Positions 20,176-31,189 of a DNA stretch of 64,000 nucleotides are shown in pieces. Made by a program: the position numbers and the translations under genes. The notes below the pieces were generated by a model, which was not told the origin of the DNA, made no database searches, and saw nothing but the letters and a program-made list of their open reading frames with translations. How positions within the stretch are numbered: the first letter of the stretch is position 1; each line of letters opens with the position of its first letter. The DNA is from Micropruina sp. (GTDB lineage: Bacteria > Actinomycetota > Actinomycetes > Propionibacteriales > Propionibacteriaceae), in assembly GCA_016711205.1 (NCBI GenBank), contig JADJTM010000001.1, positions 496,001-560,000 on the forward strand. The letters are read 5' to 3'.

Positions 20176-20330
20176 GTCCGGTGAACCAGCTGTCGCCGCC
20201 CGGCGAACCGGACGGCGACATCGTGGGTGAGGTTGTTTGACGGTCTTGGCGGCGGACGTCTACTGAGTCTCGGAGAAGACGCGGGGCGGGGGAGTGGGAG
20301 TCTCTGGGGCCGGGCGCCGTTCTCAGCAAC

Positions 20331-20387
20331 GGTGCACGCTTTCGGGTTGGCTACACGGTGGCCTGTTGTGACACGAAAGCGTGCACC
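20331..20387. repeat. Perfect 14-base inverted repeat
   Basis: GGTGCACGCTTTCG (20331-20344) is the exact complement of 20374-20387, with a 29-base loop. It lies between the IS element and glgX. It could be a terminator arm or a fragment of a mobile palindromic element. Confidence 0.6.
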
Positions 20388-20399
20388 GAAGGTGACAAC

Positions 20400-20521
20400 A
20401 TGCGCCGATGCTGAGAACATGCGCCGATGCTGAGAACGCCGACGGACGGTGCCTCCCAGAAGAACGGACGGTGCCTCCCAGAAACGGACCGTGCCTCCAG
20501 AAACGGACGGTGCCTCCCAGA
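20400..20521. repeat. Two short tandem arrays upstream of glgX
   Basis: A 19-base unit (ATGCGCCGATGCTGAGAAC) is repeated twice at 20400-20437. Then about 20-base units built on ACGGACGGTGCCTCCCAGA occur four times at 20441-20521 with small length changes. No coding sense is apparent. The GGACGGTGCCT core resembles other arrays in this window. Confidence 0.8.
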
Positions 20522-20731
20522 AGATCCGAGTCAGCTCGTCCCGGCCGGCACGGCTTCGAGCGTCGTCCGGAGGGATTCGGCACCAGTACGGCGCTGCTGC
20601 TGGCTGTCACCGGACCCGCTGGGGAGCCACTGGCGGTCTCGGACATCATGCCGCTGACGGGTCGCTCGGCTGTCACATTCGGCTGGTAGGTTGCACGCGT
20701 TCGTCTGAGACCCGTTGGCAGGAGATGACTC

Positions 20732-22909
<2,178 letters not shown>

Positions 22910-22957
22910 ACCGCTTGCCCGGGTGACTGGCGTACCGTCCGAGGTGAGGAGGCTGCT

Positions 22958-24562
22958 GTGAGCGATGTCGCCCGATCGTGCGACGCCGTGGTGATCGGCT
23001 CGGGGCCCAACGGGCTGGTGGCGGCCAACGCCCTGGCCGAGGCCGGTTGGCACGTCGTGGTGATCGAGGCGCAGCCCGAGGTGGGCGGCGCCGTCCGCAG
23101 CGCAGAGGTGACCGCGCCCCGCTTCGTCACGGACCTGTTCAGCGCGTTCTATCCACTGGCCGCCGCCAGTTCGGTGATCCGCGGCCTGGAGCTGGAGCGG
23201 CACGGCCTGCGCTGGGTGCAGGCGCCGACCGTGCTCGCCCATCAACTGAATGACGGACGCGCCGCCGTGCTGCATCGCGACCCCGACGCGACCGCGGCCG
23301 CGCTGGAGCAGTGGGCACCGGGTGACGGCCAGGCCTGGTTGGACATGTTCGCGCACTGGCGCTCGATTCGCGACGACCTGCTCGGTGCGCTCTTCACACC
23401 GTTTCCTCCGGTGCGCTCAGGGCTCGGGCTGCTACGCCGGCTGAAGGTCGCCGGGGCCCTGCGGCTCGCCCGGCTGGCCGCCACGCCCGTCCGGCGCCTG
23501 GGTGAGGAACGCTTCGCCGGCGACGGTGGGCGCCTGCTCCTCGGCGGCAACGCGTTGCACGCCGACATTCCGGTGGACGCTGCGGGCAGCGGCCTGTTCG
23601 GGTGGCTGCTGTGCATGCTCGGCCAGGACGTGGGTTTCCCCGTGCCACAAGGGGGTTCGGGCATGCTCGCGGCTGCGCTGCGAGCTCGGGCGGAGTCGTT
23701 CGGGGCGCAGGTGCACACGGGGGTGGCGGTCGAGCGGGTGCTGCTGCGGCTGGGACGGGCCGCGGGTGTGCGGCTGGCCGATTCAACGGTGGTCACCGCA
23801 CGGCGGGCCGTGCTGGCCGACGTGACCGCCCCCACCCTCTACCGCGAGCTGCTGGCGGACGCCCCGGTGCCATCACAGTTGCTTCGTGACCTGGGCGACT
23901 TTCAGTGGGACCCGGCCACGCTCAAGGTCAACTGGGCATTGCGCGCGCCGATTCCGTGGCTGGCCGAGGCTGCCGCTCGGGCCGGCACGGTGCACCTGGG
24001 CGTCGACGCGGACGGGTTCGTCGACTTCGGCGCCGATCTGAGCGTCGGACGGCTGCCGCGACGTCCGTTCGTGCTGTTAGGACAGATGGCGGTCGCCGAC
24101 CCCACCCGGGCGCCCGCCGGGGCCGAGAGCGCCTGGGCATACACCCACCTGCCGCGCGGGCGCGCGTCCGACAGCGAGGCGGTTGCCACGCAGGTGCGTC
24201 GGCTGCAGGCGGCGGTCGAGCGGGCCGCACCCGGCTTCGGCGAGCTGGTGATCGCGCGGCGCATCCAGTCGCCGGCCGACCTCGAAGGCAGCAACGCCGG
24301 CCTGTCGGCGGGTGCCCTGAACGCGGGCACAGCGGCCCTTCATCAGGAGCTGATCTTTCGTCCGACGGTGGGGCTCGGCCGGCCCGAGACCCCGATCCCC
24401 GGACTGTTCCTGGCCGGTGCGTCCGCCCACCCGGGCGGCGGCGTGCACGGTGCCTGCGGGTGGAACGCCGCCCGGTGCGCGCTGGCCGCAGACGGACGGT
24501 TTGCCGGCGCGCGCACCAAGCTGATCGGCACAGCCTGGGGGCGCGTACTCGGCGAGGACTGA
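22958..24562 (+). CDS. FAD-dependent oxidoreductase, phytoene-desaturase-like (PYROXD2 type)
   Basis: The 534-residue protein (GTG start) has an N-terminal dinucleotide-binding motif, VVIGSGPNGLVAANALAEAG, followed by the acidic strand end VVVIEAQPEVGGAVRS. The C-terminal FAD motif is PIPGLFLAGASAHPGGGVHG. This places it in the amine-oxidase/phytoene-desaturase superfamily, near the uncharacterised PYROXD2-like branch. No carotenoid genes adjoin it, so a carotenoid role is not supported. It may be cotranscribed with glgX. Confidence 0.85.
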   Translation: MSDVARSCDAVVIGSGPNGLVAANALAEAGWHVVVIEAQPEVGGAVRSAEVTAPRFVTDLFSAFYPLAAASSVIRGLELERHGLRWVQAPTVLAHQLNDGRAAVLHRDPDATAAALEQWAPGDGQAWLDMFAHWRSIRDDLLGALFTPFPPVRSGLGLLRRLKVAGALRLARLAATPVRRLGEERFAGDGGRLLLGGNALHADIPVDAAGSGLFGWLLCMLGQDVGFPVPQGGSGMLAAALRARAESFGAQVHTGVAVERVLLRLGRAAGVRLADSTVVTARRAVLADVTAPTLYRELLADAPVPSQLLRDLGDFQWDPATLKVNWALRAPIPWLAEAAARAGTVHLGVDADGFVDFGADLSVGRLPRRPFVLLGQMAVADPTRAPAGAESAWAYTHLPRGRASDSEAVATQVRRLQAAVERAAPGFGELVIARRIQSPADLEGSNAGLSAGALNAGTAALHQELIFRPTVGLGRPETPIPGLFLAGASAHPGGGVHGACGWNAARCALAADGRFAGARTKLIGTAWGRVLGED

Positions 24563-24669
24563 TCGCCCCGCTGGATCGAGACGGCAATCGCTATTGCGTT
24601 CCGACCGCTGGTCAAGCCCGTCGAGACCCCACCGCTGGTCGAGCTTGTCGAGCCACCGGCGGCGCTCGT

Positions 24670-24740
24670 GAAATGACGACCGATTCCGGACCTGGCTCGC
24701 CTCGCTGAGGCGGGAGGCCATCCAGATCGGTCGTCATTTC
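24670..24740. repeat. 15-base perfect inverted repeat, hairpin element
   Basis: GAAATGACGACCGAT (24670-24684) pairs perfectly with 24726-24740. Between them GCCTC/GAGGC can form an inner stem. It may terminate transcription from the oxidoreductase gene, or be a mobile palindromic unit. Confidence 0.65.
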
Positions 24741-24750
24741 GCGACACGAT

Positions 24751-24830
24751 CGTCATCCCGGCTGTCGAACGCCGGGATCTCAGGCCCTCTCGGTCCCAGC
24801 AAAAGATCCGGGGCCAAGCCCGGGATGACG
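24751..24830. repeat. CGTCATCCCGG inverted repeat element
   Basis: CGTCATCCCGG (24751-24761) is mirrored by CCGGGATGACG (24820-24830), with CCGGGATCT and GATCCGGGG words between. Palindromic CGTCATCCCGGG units are a recurrent intergenic repeat type in many bacteria. Confidence 0.6.
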
Positions 24831-25085
24831 GGGCTGAGCCTGACTCTCGGGCGCCGCGATGACGGTGCCCGAGTATGACCCTCGAAACGTCGTCCTCGTG
24901 CGGCTCGGTGCCGGGCGCACCGGATAGGATCACGCTCATGAAGGGCTCTCCCGGCCGTCGGGGCACGCGGCGCTGATCGCCTGGTCGTACGCGTGCCTGC
25001 CCACGCCCACTGCGTAGCGGCAACATCTTTGCGGACTGATCAGCGTCCGGTTCTCAACCCACCGCTGCCCTCGAGGATTTCCTTC

Positions 25086-26231
25086 ATGTTCGTGGTTCTA
25101 CTGGCCTACCTGGCCTTCTTCAGCATCGCCCTGCCGGATTCGATGCTGGGCGTCGCGTGGCCGTCCATGCGGCTCTCGTTCGATCAGCCGCTCAACGCCG
25201 CCGGTCTCGTGCCGCCGGTGGGGGTCGCGGCCGCCGTCGTCTCAACCACCCTGGCTCCCTACCTGGTCCGCCGGGTGGGTGTCGGACGCCTGCTCGCCGG
25301 CGGCACCGGGCTGTCCGGGGCGGCTCTGGCCGGGTCTGCGCTCAGCGAGAGCTGGGGGTGGTTCCTGGTCACCGTCGCATTGCTCGGGCTGGCTTCCGGG
25401 GCGATCGACGCCACGCTGAACGCCTACGCGGCCCGCAACTTCGGCCCCGGCCGGATCAACCTGTTGCACGCCAGCTACGGCGTCGGCGCGGTGGTGTCGC
25501 CGTTGGTCGTCACCGCGGCGATCGCCACCGGCGCCGGCTGGCGGGTGGCCTACGGGCTGGTCGCGGGCCTGCTGCTGGCCATCGCCGTCGTCTTCGTGGC
25601 GGCGCGCACGCGCTGGCACCCCGCGACTGCGCCGCCGCCCCACCAGCCTGCTGCGGCGTCGTCCGGACGGGTCTGGACGCGAGCCTCTCTCTTCGGCCTG
25701 CTCACCGTGGTGGCGCAGACCGGCCTGGAGTCCTCGGTGGCGATCTGGGCGTACACGTTTCTGACCGAGAGCCGTCAGGTGGAGGCACTGGTCGCGGGCG
25801 GATTGGTGTCCGGCTACTGGCTGACTCTGGTGGCGGGACGCATCGGCTTCGGCCGGCTGGGCGACCGCATCGGTGCCTGGCGGGTGCTCGCCCTGGCCTC
25901 AGGACTGTTGCTGGCGGCCGCCACGCTGATCAATGTGCCGCGCCCCGAGGCCGCCATGGCCGCCGTGCTGCTTTTCGGGCTGGCCTGCGCGCCGGTCTAC
26001 CCGCTGCTGGTGCTGACCACGGCGGAACGCACGTCCCCGGCGGTGGCTGATCGGGTGATCGGCCTGCAGGCGGCCGCATCGTCGGTGGGGGCCGCGGTGC
26101 TGCCCGGACTGGTCGGGCTGGCGATCCAGGGCGACGGCGCGGCCTTCTGCATGGCGATCGCGGCGCTCAGCGTGGTTGTAGCGGTGCTGCTGTGGTCGAT
26201 AGGGCGAGGGCGCGGCACAGTACCGAGGTGA
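25086..26231 (+). CDS. MFS transporter, 12-helix, FucP/sugar-like
   Basis: From the ATG at 25086 the 381-residue protein has about 12 membrane segments with few charges. The helix 2-3 region reads APYLVRRVGVGRLLAGG, the central loop is about 40 residues (ARTRWHPATAPPPHQPAAAS) and the second half carries RIGFGRLGDRIGAWRVL, the repeated MFS signature. Earlier in-frame starts would add a non-hydrophobic tail and are rejected. The substrate is unknown. Confidence 0.85.
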   Translation: MFVVLLAYLAFFSIALPDSMLGVAWPSMRLSFDQPLNAAGLVPPVGVAAAVVSTTLAPYLVRRVGVGRLLAGGTGLSGAALAGSALSESWGWFLVTVALLGLASGAIDATLNAYAARNFGPGRINLLHASYGVGAVVSPLVVTAAIATGAGWRVAYGLVAGLLLAIAVVFVAARTRWHPATAPPPHQPAAASSGRVWTRASLFGLLTVVAQTGLESSVAIWAYTFLTESRQVEALVAGGLVSGYWLTLVAGRIGFGRLGDRIGAWRVLALASGLLLAAATLINVPRPEAAMAAVLLFGLACAPVYPLLVLTTAERTSPAVADRVIGLQAAASSVGAAVLPGLVGLAIQGDGAAFCMAIAALSVVVAVLLWSIGRGRGTVPR

Positions 26232-26442
26232 GGTGACTGCTGGGTTCTGCCCTGGGTGCCGGAGGCGCGCGTGGCCGATCGAGCGCGCTCAAGCTCTCTG
26301 GTGGCCGTCGGCCAATCGGGGGTTGATGCAGCCGGCCCGCCGAACCCTGCTTCGGCTGGAGCACCGGTGGGATCATGCGCCACTCGCCACTTTGTTGTTG
26401 ATATGGCCGGGCCATCACCGCGCGGGCAACGGGTCCGCCGAC

Positions 26443-26489
26443 TTATGGTTGATATGAACACCCCCCCGGGGTATCGATATCAACCATAA
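26443..26489. repeat. AT-rich 13-base inverted repeat with GC inner stem
   Basis: TTATGGTTGATAT (26443-26455) pairs perfectly with 26477-26489. Inside, ACCCC and GGGGT form a second stem. The word GTTGATAT also occurs at 26397-26404. The AT content contrasts with the surrounding high-GC DNA. It may be an operator or a terminator. The rest of the 26232-26669 gap shows nothing else I can name. Confidence 0.65.
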
Positions 26490-26669
26490 TGCGGCGCTCC
26501 CTCCATACCGGGTGGTCCAGCTGGTCTCAGGGCCAGTCATAACAACCAGAACCCGGCGATTGGGGTGCCAGAAGACCCGCTATGCCCTCGCGCGGACCGG
26601 CTGCCCAGCCCACCCGTCTGGTGCCGCTCGCAACGCCGCCCATCGGATCCGGGATAAGGGCTCAGCGCG

Positions 26670-27455
26670 TCACTGCACGCTCGGCCAGTAGTGCTGCTCG
26701 TCGTAGCGGGCCTGCCGGCTGCCGAACAACGCCTGCCCCACCCGCACGCAGGTGGCGCCCTCCTCGATCGCGGCCTCGTAGTCGCCGGACATGCCCATGG
26801 AGAGATGGCCCGGCCCGATCAGGTCGGCGTTCTGCTCCCGGGCCTGGTCGCGCAGCGTCCGAAGCCGGACGAAGCAGGCCCGCACCAGATCGAGGTCGCT
26901 GCTGAAGAGCGCCAGCGTCATCAGACCCTGGACGCGCAGCGCGGTGAACCGGGGGAGTGCGTCGAGAAAGGCGGGCAACTCGTCGGGCGACAGGCCGTAC
27001 TTCGACTCCTCCGCCGACGTGTTGACCTGCACGAAGACGTCCAGGCCGCGCCCGGCCGCCTGCAGCCGACGATCGAGGGCTTCCGCCACTCGCAGGCTGT
27101 CGAGGGCCTGGAACTCGGCGGCGAAGCTCACGACGTCGCGGGCCTTGTTGGTCTGCAGGTGCCCGATCACCGACCAGGTGACGTCCAGATCGCGCAGGTT
27201 CTCGGACTTGCGTTTGGCCTCCTGCACCTTGTTCTCGCCCAGCTGGTGGTAGCCGGCGGCGATGGCGTTGCGCAGCCGGTCCTCGCTGACCGTCTTGCTG
27301 ACCGGCAGCAGTCGCACGTCGTCGGCGGTCCTTCCCGCGCGCTCGGCCGCCGCGGCGATCCGGGCCTGCACGGCCGCCAGGTTGCGGGCGAAGTCCTCGA
27401 CGGTGGTGGCCGTTGGGTACTCGGGCGGCTGCGGCGGGTCGTTGGCGAAGGACAT
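26670..27455 (-). CDS. YggS/PLPBP-family pyridoxal-phosphate homeostasis protein
   Basis: The 261-residue protein has the alanine-racemase-like barrel. LLPVSKTVSEDRLRNAIAAG holds the Lys that binds PLP, HQLGENKVQEAKRKSE and WSVIGHLQTNKARDVVSF follow, and SMGMSGDYEAAIEEGATCVR with VGQALFG is the C-terminal signature. Family members buffer free pyridoxal phosphate in the cytosol. In many actinobacteria the gene sits by ftsZ, but here it is outside that cluster. It ends near a repeat-rich gap. Confidence 0.93.
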   Translation of the reverse strand: MSFANDPPQPPEYPTATTVEDFARNLAAVQARIAAAAERAGRTADDVRLLPVSKTVSEDRLRNAIAAGYHQLGENKVQEAKRKSENLRDLDVTWSVIGHLQTNKARDVVSFAAEFQALDSLRVAEALDRRLQAAGRGLDVFVQVNTSAEESKYGLSPDELPAFLDALPRFTALRVQGLMTLALFSSDLDLVRACFVRLRTLRDQAREQNADLIGPGHLSMGMSGDYEAAIEEGATCVRVGQALFGSRQARYDEQHYWPSVQ

Positions 27456-27467
27456 GGGTCCACGTTA

Positions 27468-27526
27468 GTGGTGTGTCTCCCCATTGGGTTGCCGCTGAGA
27501 GGTGACTCAATTGGGAGACGCACCAC
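27468..27526. repeat. Imperfect 19-base inverted repeat
   Basis: GTGGTGTGTCTCCCCATTG (27468-27486) pairs with 27508-27526 at 17 of 19 positions. It lies 13 bases upstream of the YggS gene start, where it could affect expression or simply be a repeat element. Confidence 0.6.
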
Positions 27527-27552
27527 TCGCCCGCGGGTGACGCGGGTGCGGG

Positions 27553-27592
27553 TCTCGACAAGCTCGACCACCGGTGATTGAGCCTGTCGAGA
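27553..27592. repeat. REP-like TCTCGACA...TGTCGAGA palindrome
   Basis: TCTCGACAAGCTC (27553-27565) faces GAGCCTGTCGAGA (27580-27592) with one mismatch. The same GGTCGAGCTTGTCGAG word family is found at 24611-24656. Such units are scattered between genes of many actinobacteria. Confidence 0.6.
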
Positions 27593-27626
27593 TTCAGCCC
27601 GGCGGCCGCCCAAGGATCCGGGCAGG

Positions 27627-28634
27627 TCAGTCCGGCGGGGTCACGTCCAGCAGTTCGAGCACCGCCTGCTCCAGTGCCTTCTGCCGGGACGCCGGCGTGC
27701 GGTAGGAGCGTCCGGCAGCGTCGGCGATGGTAACCCCCGACTCGTACAGGTCGACGACGCGCGGATCGATGTAGGAGTTCTTCGCCACGGTCGGGGTGTT
27801 GCCCAGGTAGGACGCCACCTCGACCACAGCCGCCCGTTCGGCCTTGGCCCGGGCGGTCTTCGTGGTGGCCGGCGGCGCCGCACCCAGAGCCGCGGCGAAG
27901 ATCACCGTGGCGTGCCAGGTGCGAAAGTCCTTGGCCGTGAAGTCGCCGCCGAACAACTCCGACAGGTAGGCGTTGACGGTGCCCGAGGCCAGATCGACCC
28001 AATCGGAGCCCTGACGGTAGGCCAGCAGCCGGTCGCCGCCGCGCCGCGACCGCATCACCTGCAGGGCCTCGATCACCGGTTCGTTCTCGATCAGCACGTG
28101 GTGCTCGATGCCCGACTTGCCGACGAACTGAAACGCCAGCCCACCGCCGTGCCGGCGCACGTGCCGCCGCTCGAGCGTGGTCAAACCGAACGAACCGTTG
28201 GCGTCGGCGTAGGCGTCGTTGCCGATCCTGAAGTAGCCCAGATCGAGCAGCCGGACGGCGGTGGCCGCGGCCCGTTCCAGCGGCATGCCGTCCAAGGCGA
28301 GGTCGGCGCTGACCTGCGCGCGGGCGTCCGGCAGACGGAGCGCGGCGGTGGCGACCCGGTCGAACTTGAGCTTGTCGCGCAGCACCCGCCAGTGCGGGTG
28401 GTAGAGGTACTGGCGGCGGCCGGCGGCGTCCACCCCGGTGGCCTGCAGGTGGCCGTTCGGTACGGGGCAGATCCACACGTCGCGCCAGGCGGGCGGAATC
28501 ACCAGCGCCTTGACACGGTCGACATCGTCGCCCGGCAGCGACTTGCCGTGTTCGTCCAGATAGCGAAAGCCCTTGCCGTGGCGGCGCCGCGTCCATCCAG
28601 GTGAGTCGGGTGAGACCCGGCGCAGGCGCGGCAT
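27627..28634 (-). CDS. DNA topoisomerase IB (poxvirus/bacterial type)
   Basis: The 335-residue enzyme starts MPRLRRVSPDSPGWTRRRHG and carries the short bacterial TopIB layout. Catalytic residues are visible in GYFRIGNDAYA (Arg), TAKDFRTWHAT (Arg/His region) and NSYIDPRVVDLYESG (nucleophile Tyr). It relaxes supercoils by transient 3'-phosphotyrosyl nicking. The N-terminal 34 codons and upstream DNA are duplicated at 4585-4830. The gene points away from the MmyB regulator, from which it is separated by GAACCGKCC tandem units. Confidence 0.93.
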   Translation of the reverse strand: MPRLRRVSPDSPGWTRRRHGKGFRYLDEHGKSLPGDDVDRVKALVIPPAWRDVWICPVPNGHLQATGVDAAGRRQYLYHPHWRVLRDKLKFDRVATAALRLPDARAQVSADLALDGMPLERAAATAVRLLDLGYFRIGNDAYADANGSFGLTTLERRHVRRHGGGLAFQFVGKSGIEHHVLIENEPVIEALQVMRSRRGGDRLLAYRQGSDWVDLASGTVNAYLSELFGGDFTAKDFRTWHATVIFAAALGAAPPATTKTARAKAERAAVVEVASYLGNTPTVAKNSYIDPRVVDLYESGVTIADAAGRSYRTPASRQKALEQAVLELLDVTPPD

Positions 28635-28710
28635 GGCGTGAGGCTACTCCTCGGCCACAGCGCCCGGCCTCACTCGAACGGGTCGCCGCCGGGCGACCGC
28701 ACACCAGCCC

Positions 28711-28800
28711 GGGAACCTTCCCCGAACCGTCCCGAACCTTCCCCGAACCGGCCCCAAACCGGCCCCAAACCGTCCCCAAACCCGCTGAGAACCGACCCCG
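28711..28800. repeat. Tandem 11-12 base GAACCGKCCCC units
   Basis: About seven imperfect units such as CCGAACCGTCC, CCGAACCGGCCCC and CAAACCGTCCCC follow each other between topoisomerase IB and the regulator gene. Their complement carries GGACGGTTC, as do other arrays in this window. Confidence 0.65.
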
Positions 28801-28857
28801 CGACCCGGGTACTGCCAGGGACTGTCACCCGGACGTACGGCTGGCTAGGTTCGAGGC

Positions 28858-29736
28858 ATGGATGCACGTTCCGAGGCGGCCGACTTTCTGCGCACCCGGC
28901 GGGCGCGGCTGACTCCTGAACAGGTCGGCCTGCCCGCATGGAGCGAGCGCCGGCGGGTCACCGGGTTGCGCCGCGAAGAGGTCGCGCTACTGGCCGGCGT
29001 GAGCGTGGAGTACTACGTGCGACTGGAGCGGGGCCACCTCGGCGGAGCCTCCGATTCCGTGCTCGATTCGGTCTGCAACGCCCTGCGGCTGGACGAGGCC
29101 AAGCGCGCCCACCTGCACGACCTGGCCCGCACCGCGTCCAGCCATGGCCGTAGCCGTACCGCCCGGACGCCGCGCGGCCCCGTCCGGACGCAGGTGCAGT
29201 GGCTACTCGACTCAATGGACGGCACCGCCGCGTACGTGCGCAACGCCCGCACCGACCTGCTGGCCGCCAACCCGCTCGGACGCGCCCTCTACGCACCCGT
29301 CTTCGCCATGGCCGGACGCGCCAACGTGGCCCGGTTCGTGTTTCTCGATCCTGGCGCACCGGAGTTCTTCGTCGAGTGGGACCGGGTCACGCGTGAAGCC
29401 ACCGCGCTGCTGCGCACACTGGCCGGCGAGAACCCCTACGATCACGGCCTGACCGAGTTGGTCGGCGAGTTGAGCACCCGCAGCGAGGTGTTCCGCACCC
29501 TGTGGGCCAACCATGACGTGCGCCAGCACCGCACGGGAATCAAGCGGCTGCACCACCCGGTGGTGGGCGATCTGACCCTCGCCTACGAATCCCTGGCCGT
29601 CACCGCCGACCAGGGCCTGCGGCTCAACGCCTATGTCGCCGAGCCCGGCACCTCGTCCGCGGACGCCCTTCGTCTGCTGGCCAGCTGGACCTCCAGCCAA
29701 CCCTTCGAACACGCTTCCGACAAGGAGAAACGGTGA
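28858..29736 (+). CDS. XRE-family regulator with MmyB-like ligand domain
   Basis: The 292-residue protein has an N-terminal helix-turn-helix (RREEVALLAGVSVEYYVRLE, then RGHLGGASDSVLDSVCNAL). A C-terminal MmyB-type domain includes ARTDLLAANPLGRALY, FVFLDPGAPEFFVEWD and SELSTRSEVFRTLWANHDVR. These marks define the large actinobacterial family first seen with the methylenomycin regulator. It overlaps the cupin gene by GTGA and an aldo/keto reductase follows, so it probably controls these two genes. Confidence 0.9.
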   Translation: MDARSEAADFLRTRRARLTPEQVGLPAWSERRRVTGLRREEVALLAGVSVEYYVRLERGHLGGASDSVLDSVCNALRLDEAKRAHLHDLARTASSHGRSRTARTPRGPVRTQVQWLLDSMDGTAAYVRNARTDLLAANPLGRALYAPVFAMAGRANVARFVFLDPGAPEFFVEWDRVTREATALLRTLAGENPYDHGLTELVGELSTRSEVFRTLWANHDVRQHRTGIKRLHHPVVGDLTLAYESLAVTADQGLRLNAYVAEPGTSSADALRLLASWTSSQPFEHASDKEKR

Positions 29737-30146
29737 ACCGAATCATCAACCCACCCACTGCACGAGGCCCCGCCGAACGATTCACCGGCGAAGTGTTCGT
29801 CGACCTGCTGGTCGGCGGCGACGAGGCCGGCGTGACCGTCGGTTCGGTGCATTTCACCCCCGGCGCGCACACCACCTGGCACAGCCACGCCCGCGGCCAG
29901 ACCCTGCACTGCACCGAGGGCCTCGGCCTGGTGGTGACCGCGGACGAGGTGCTCGTGCTGCGGCCCGGCGACACCGTCTGGACGCCGCCGGGCCAGCGGC
30001 ACTGGCACGGTGCCGCGCCCGAACGCTTTCTCACCCACCTCGCGATCGGTGCCGCCCAGGCCCCCGGGGGCGAACAACCCGACGTCGACTGGCAGGAGCA
30101 CGTCAGCGACGACGACTACCGGGCCGCCGCGGCTTCTCTTGCCTGA
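29733..30146 (+). CDS. Cupin-domain protein
   Basis: The 137-residue protein (GTG start) has one cupin barrel. GAHTTWHSHARGQTLHCTEG is motif 1 with the metal-binding His pair, and RPGDTVWTPPGQRHWHGAAP is motif 2. The layout resembles carboxymuconolactone-decarboxylase-associated and quercetinase-like small cupins. Its enzymatic role is unknown. It is coupled to the MmyB-like regulator upstream. Confidence 0.85.
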   Translation: MNRIINPPTARGPAERFTGEVFVDLLVGGDEAGVTVGSVHFTPGAHTTWHSHARGQTLHCTEGLGLVVTADEVLVLRPGDTVWTPPGQRHWHGAAPERFLTHLAIGAAQAPGGEQPDVDWQEHVSDDDYRAAAASLA

Positions 30147-30176
30147 CATTCCTTTCACCACGACGAACGGAAACCC

Positions 30177-31145
30177 ATGCACTACACCCGGCTCGGCTCG
30201 TCCGGTCTGACGATCAGCCGCATCGCACTCGGCTGCATGAGCTTCGGCGACAGCAGCCGCGGCTTCAGCCAATGGTCGCTCAGCGAGGAGGATTCGCAGC
30301 CCTACTTCGCCCAGGCGCTCGACCTGGGCATCACCTTCTGGGACACCGCGAACGTGTACACCTACGGCAGTTCCGAAGAGATCGTCGGACGGGCGATTCG
30401 CACCTTCACCAGGCGTGACGACGTGGTGCTGGCCACCAAGGTGTACTTCAAGGTGCACGACGGCCCCGGCGGGCAGGGACTGTCGCGCAAGGCGATCATG
30501 GAGAACATCGACGCGTCACTGCGCCGGCTCGGCACCGACTATGTGGACCTGTACCAGATTCACCGGTTCGATCCCGACACGCCGGTCGAAGAGACGATGG
30601 AGGCCCTGCACGACGTGGTGAAGGCCGGCAAGGCGCGCTACCTGGGGGCGTCCGCCATGCGCGCCTGGCAGTTCGCGAAGCTGCAGTACACCGCGCAGCT
30701 GCACGGCTGGACCCGCTTCGTGTCGATGCAGGACGAGTACAACCTGATCATGCGCGAGGAGGAGCGGGAGATGTTCGGCCTGCTCGCCGATCAGGGCGTC
30801 GGCTCGATTCCGTTCTCGCCGCTGGCCAAGGGACGGGTCTGTCGGCCGTGGGGTGAGCGGACGGCCCGGATGGACACCGATCCGGTCGGGCAGCGCTACG
30901 ACCAGGACGTGGACCGTCCGATCGTGGCGGCGGTGCAGCGCATCGCCGAGCAGCGCGGTATTCCGATGGCGCGGGTGGCACTCGCGTGGGTGCTGCGCAA
31001 CCCGGTGGTGAGCGCGCCGATCGTCGGTGCGACCAAACCGCACCACCTGGCGGACGCCGTCGCGGCCCTCGACCTGCACCTCACCACGGACGAGGTCGCG
31101 GCCATGGAAGAGCACTATCAACCGCACATTCCGCGCTCGTACTGA
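30177..31145 (+). CDS. Aldo/keto reductase
   Basis: The 322-residue barrel enzyme shows the AKR tetrad: Asp in FWDTANVYTYGSSEE, Tyr in the same block, Lys in VVLATKVYF and His in YQIHRFDPDTP. The cofactor end, APIVGATKPHHLADAVAAL, is normal. It reduces carbonyl compounds with NADPH. It lies 30 bases after the cupin gene and is likely in the same operon under the MmyB-like regulator. It is clearly distinct from the second reductase at 33795-34766. Confidence 0.92.
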   Translation: MHYTRLGSSGLTISRIALGCMSFGDSSRGFSQWSLSEEDSQPYFAQALDLGITFWDTANVYTYGSSEEIVGRAIRTFTRRDDVVLATKVYFKVHDGPGGQGLSRKAIMENIDASLRRLGTDYVDLYQIHRFDPDTPVEETMEALHDVVKAGKARYLGASAMRAWQFAKLQYTAQLHGWTRFVSMQDEYNLIMREEEREMFGLLADQGVGSIPFSPLAKGRVCRPWGERTARMDTDPVGQRYDQDVDRPIVAAVQRIAEQRGIPMARVALAWVLRNPVVSAPIVGATKPHHLADAVAALDLHLTTDEVAAMEEHYQPHIPRSY

Positions 31146-31189
31146 GCCGACTGGGGCAGCGACTAAGACAGGGGAGTGGGGCCCAACGG

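Larger units (their letters stand above)
24563..25085. other. Repeat-rich intergenic region
   Basis: No gene is supported in this 520-base gap. It begins with REP-like GGTCAAGCCCGTCGAGACC and GGTCGAGCTTGTCGAGCC words at 24611-24656. Two long inverted repeats follow and are listed separately. The last about 60 bases hold a weak GAGGA ribosome site for the following MFS gene. Confidence 0.6.

Noticed and set aside
22958..24562. Carotenoid pathway gene (phytoene desaturase)
   Set aside because: The fold fits, but no crtB, crtE or other carotenoid genes are nearby and the PYROXD2-like branch is as good a match.
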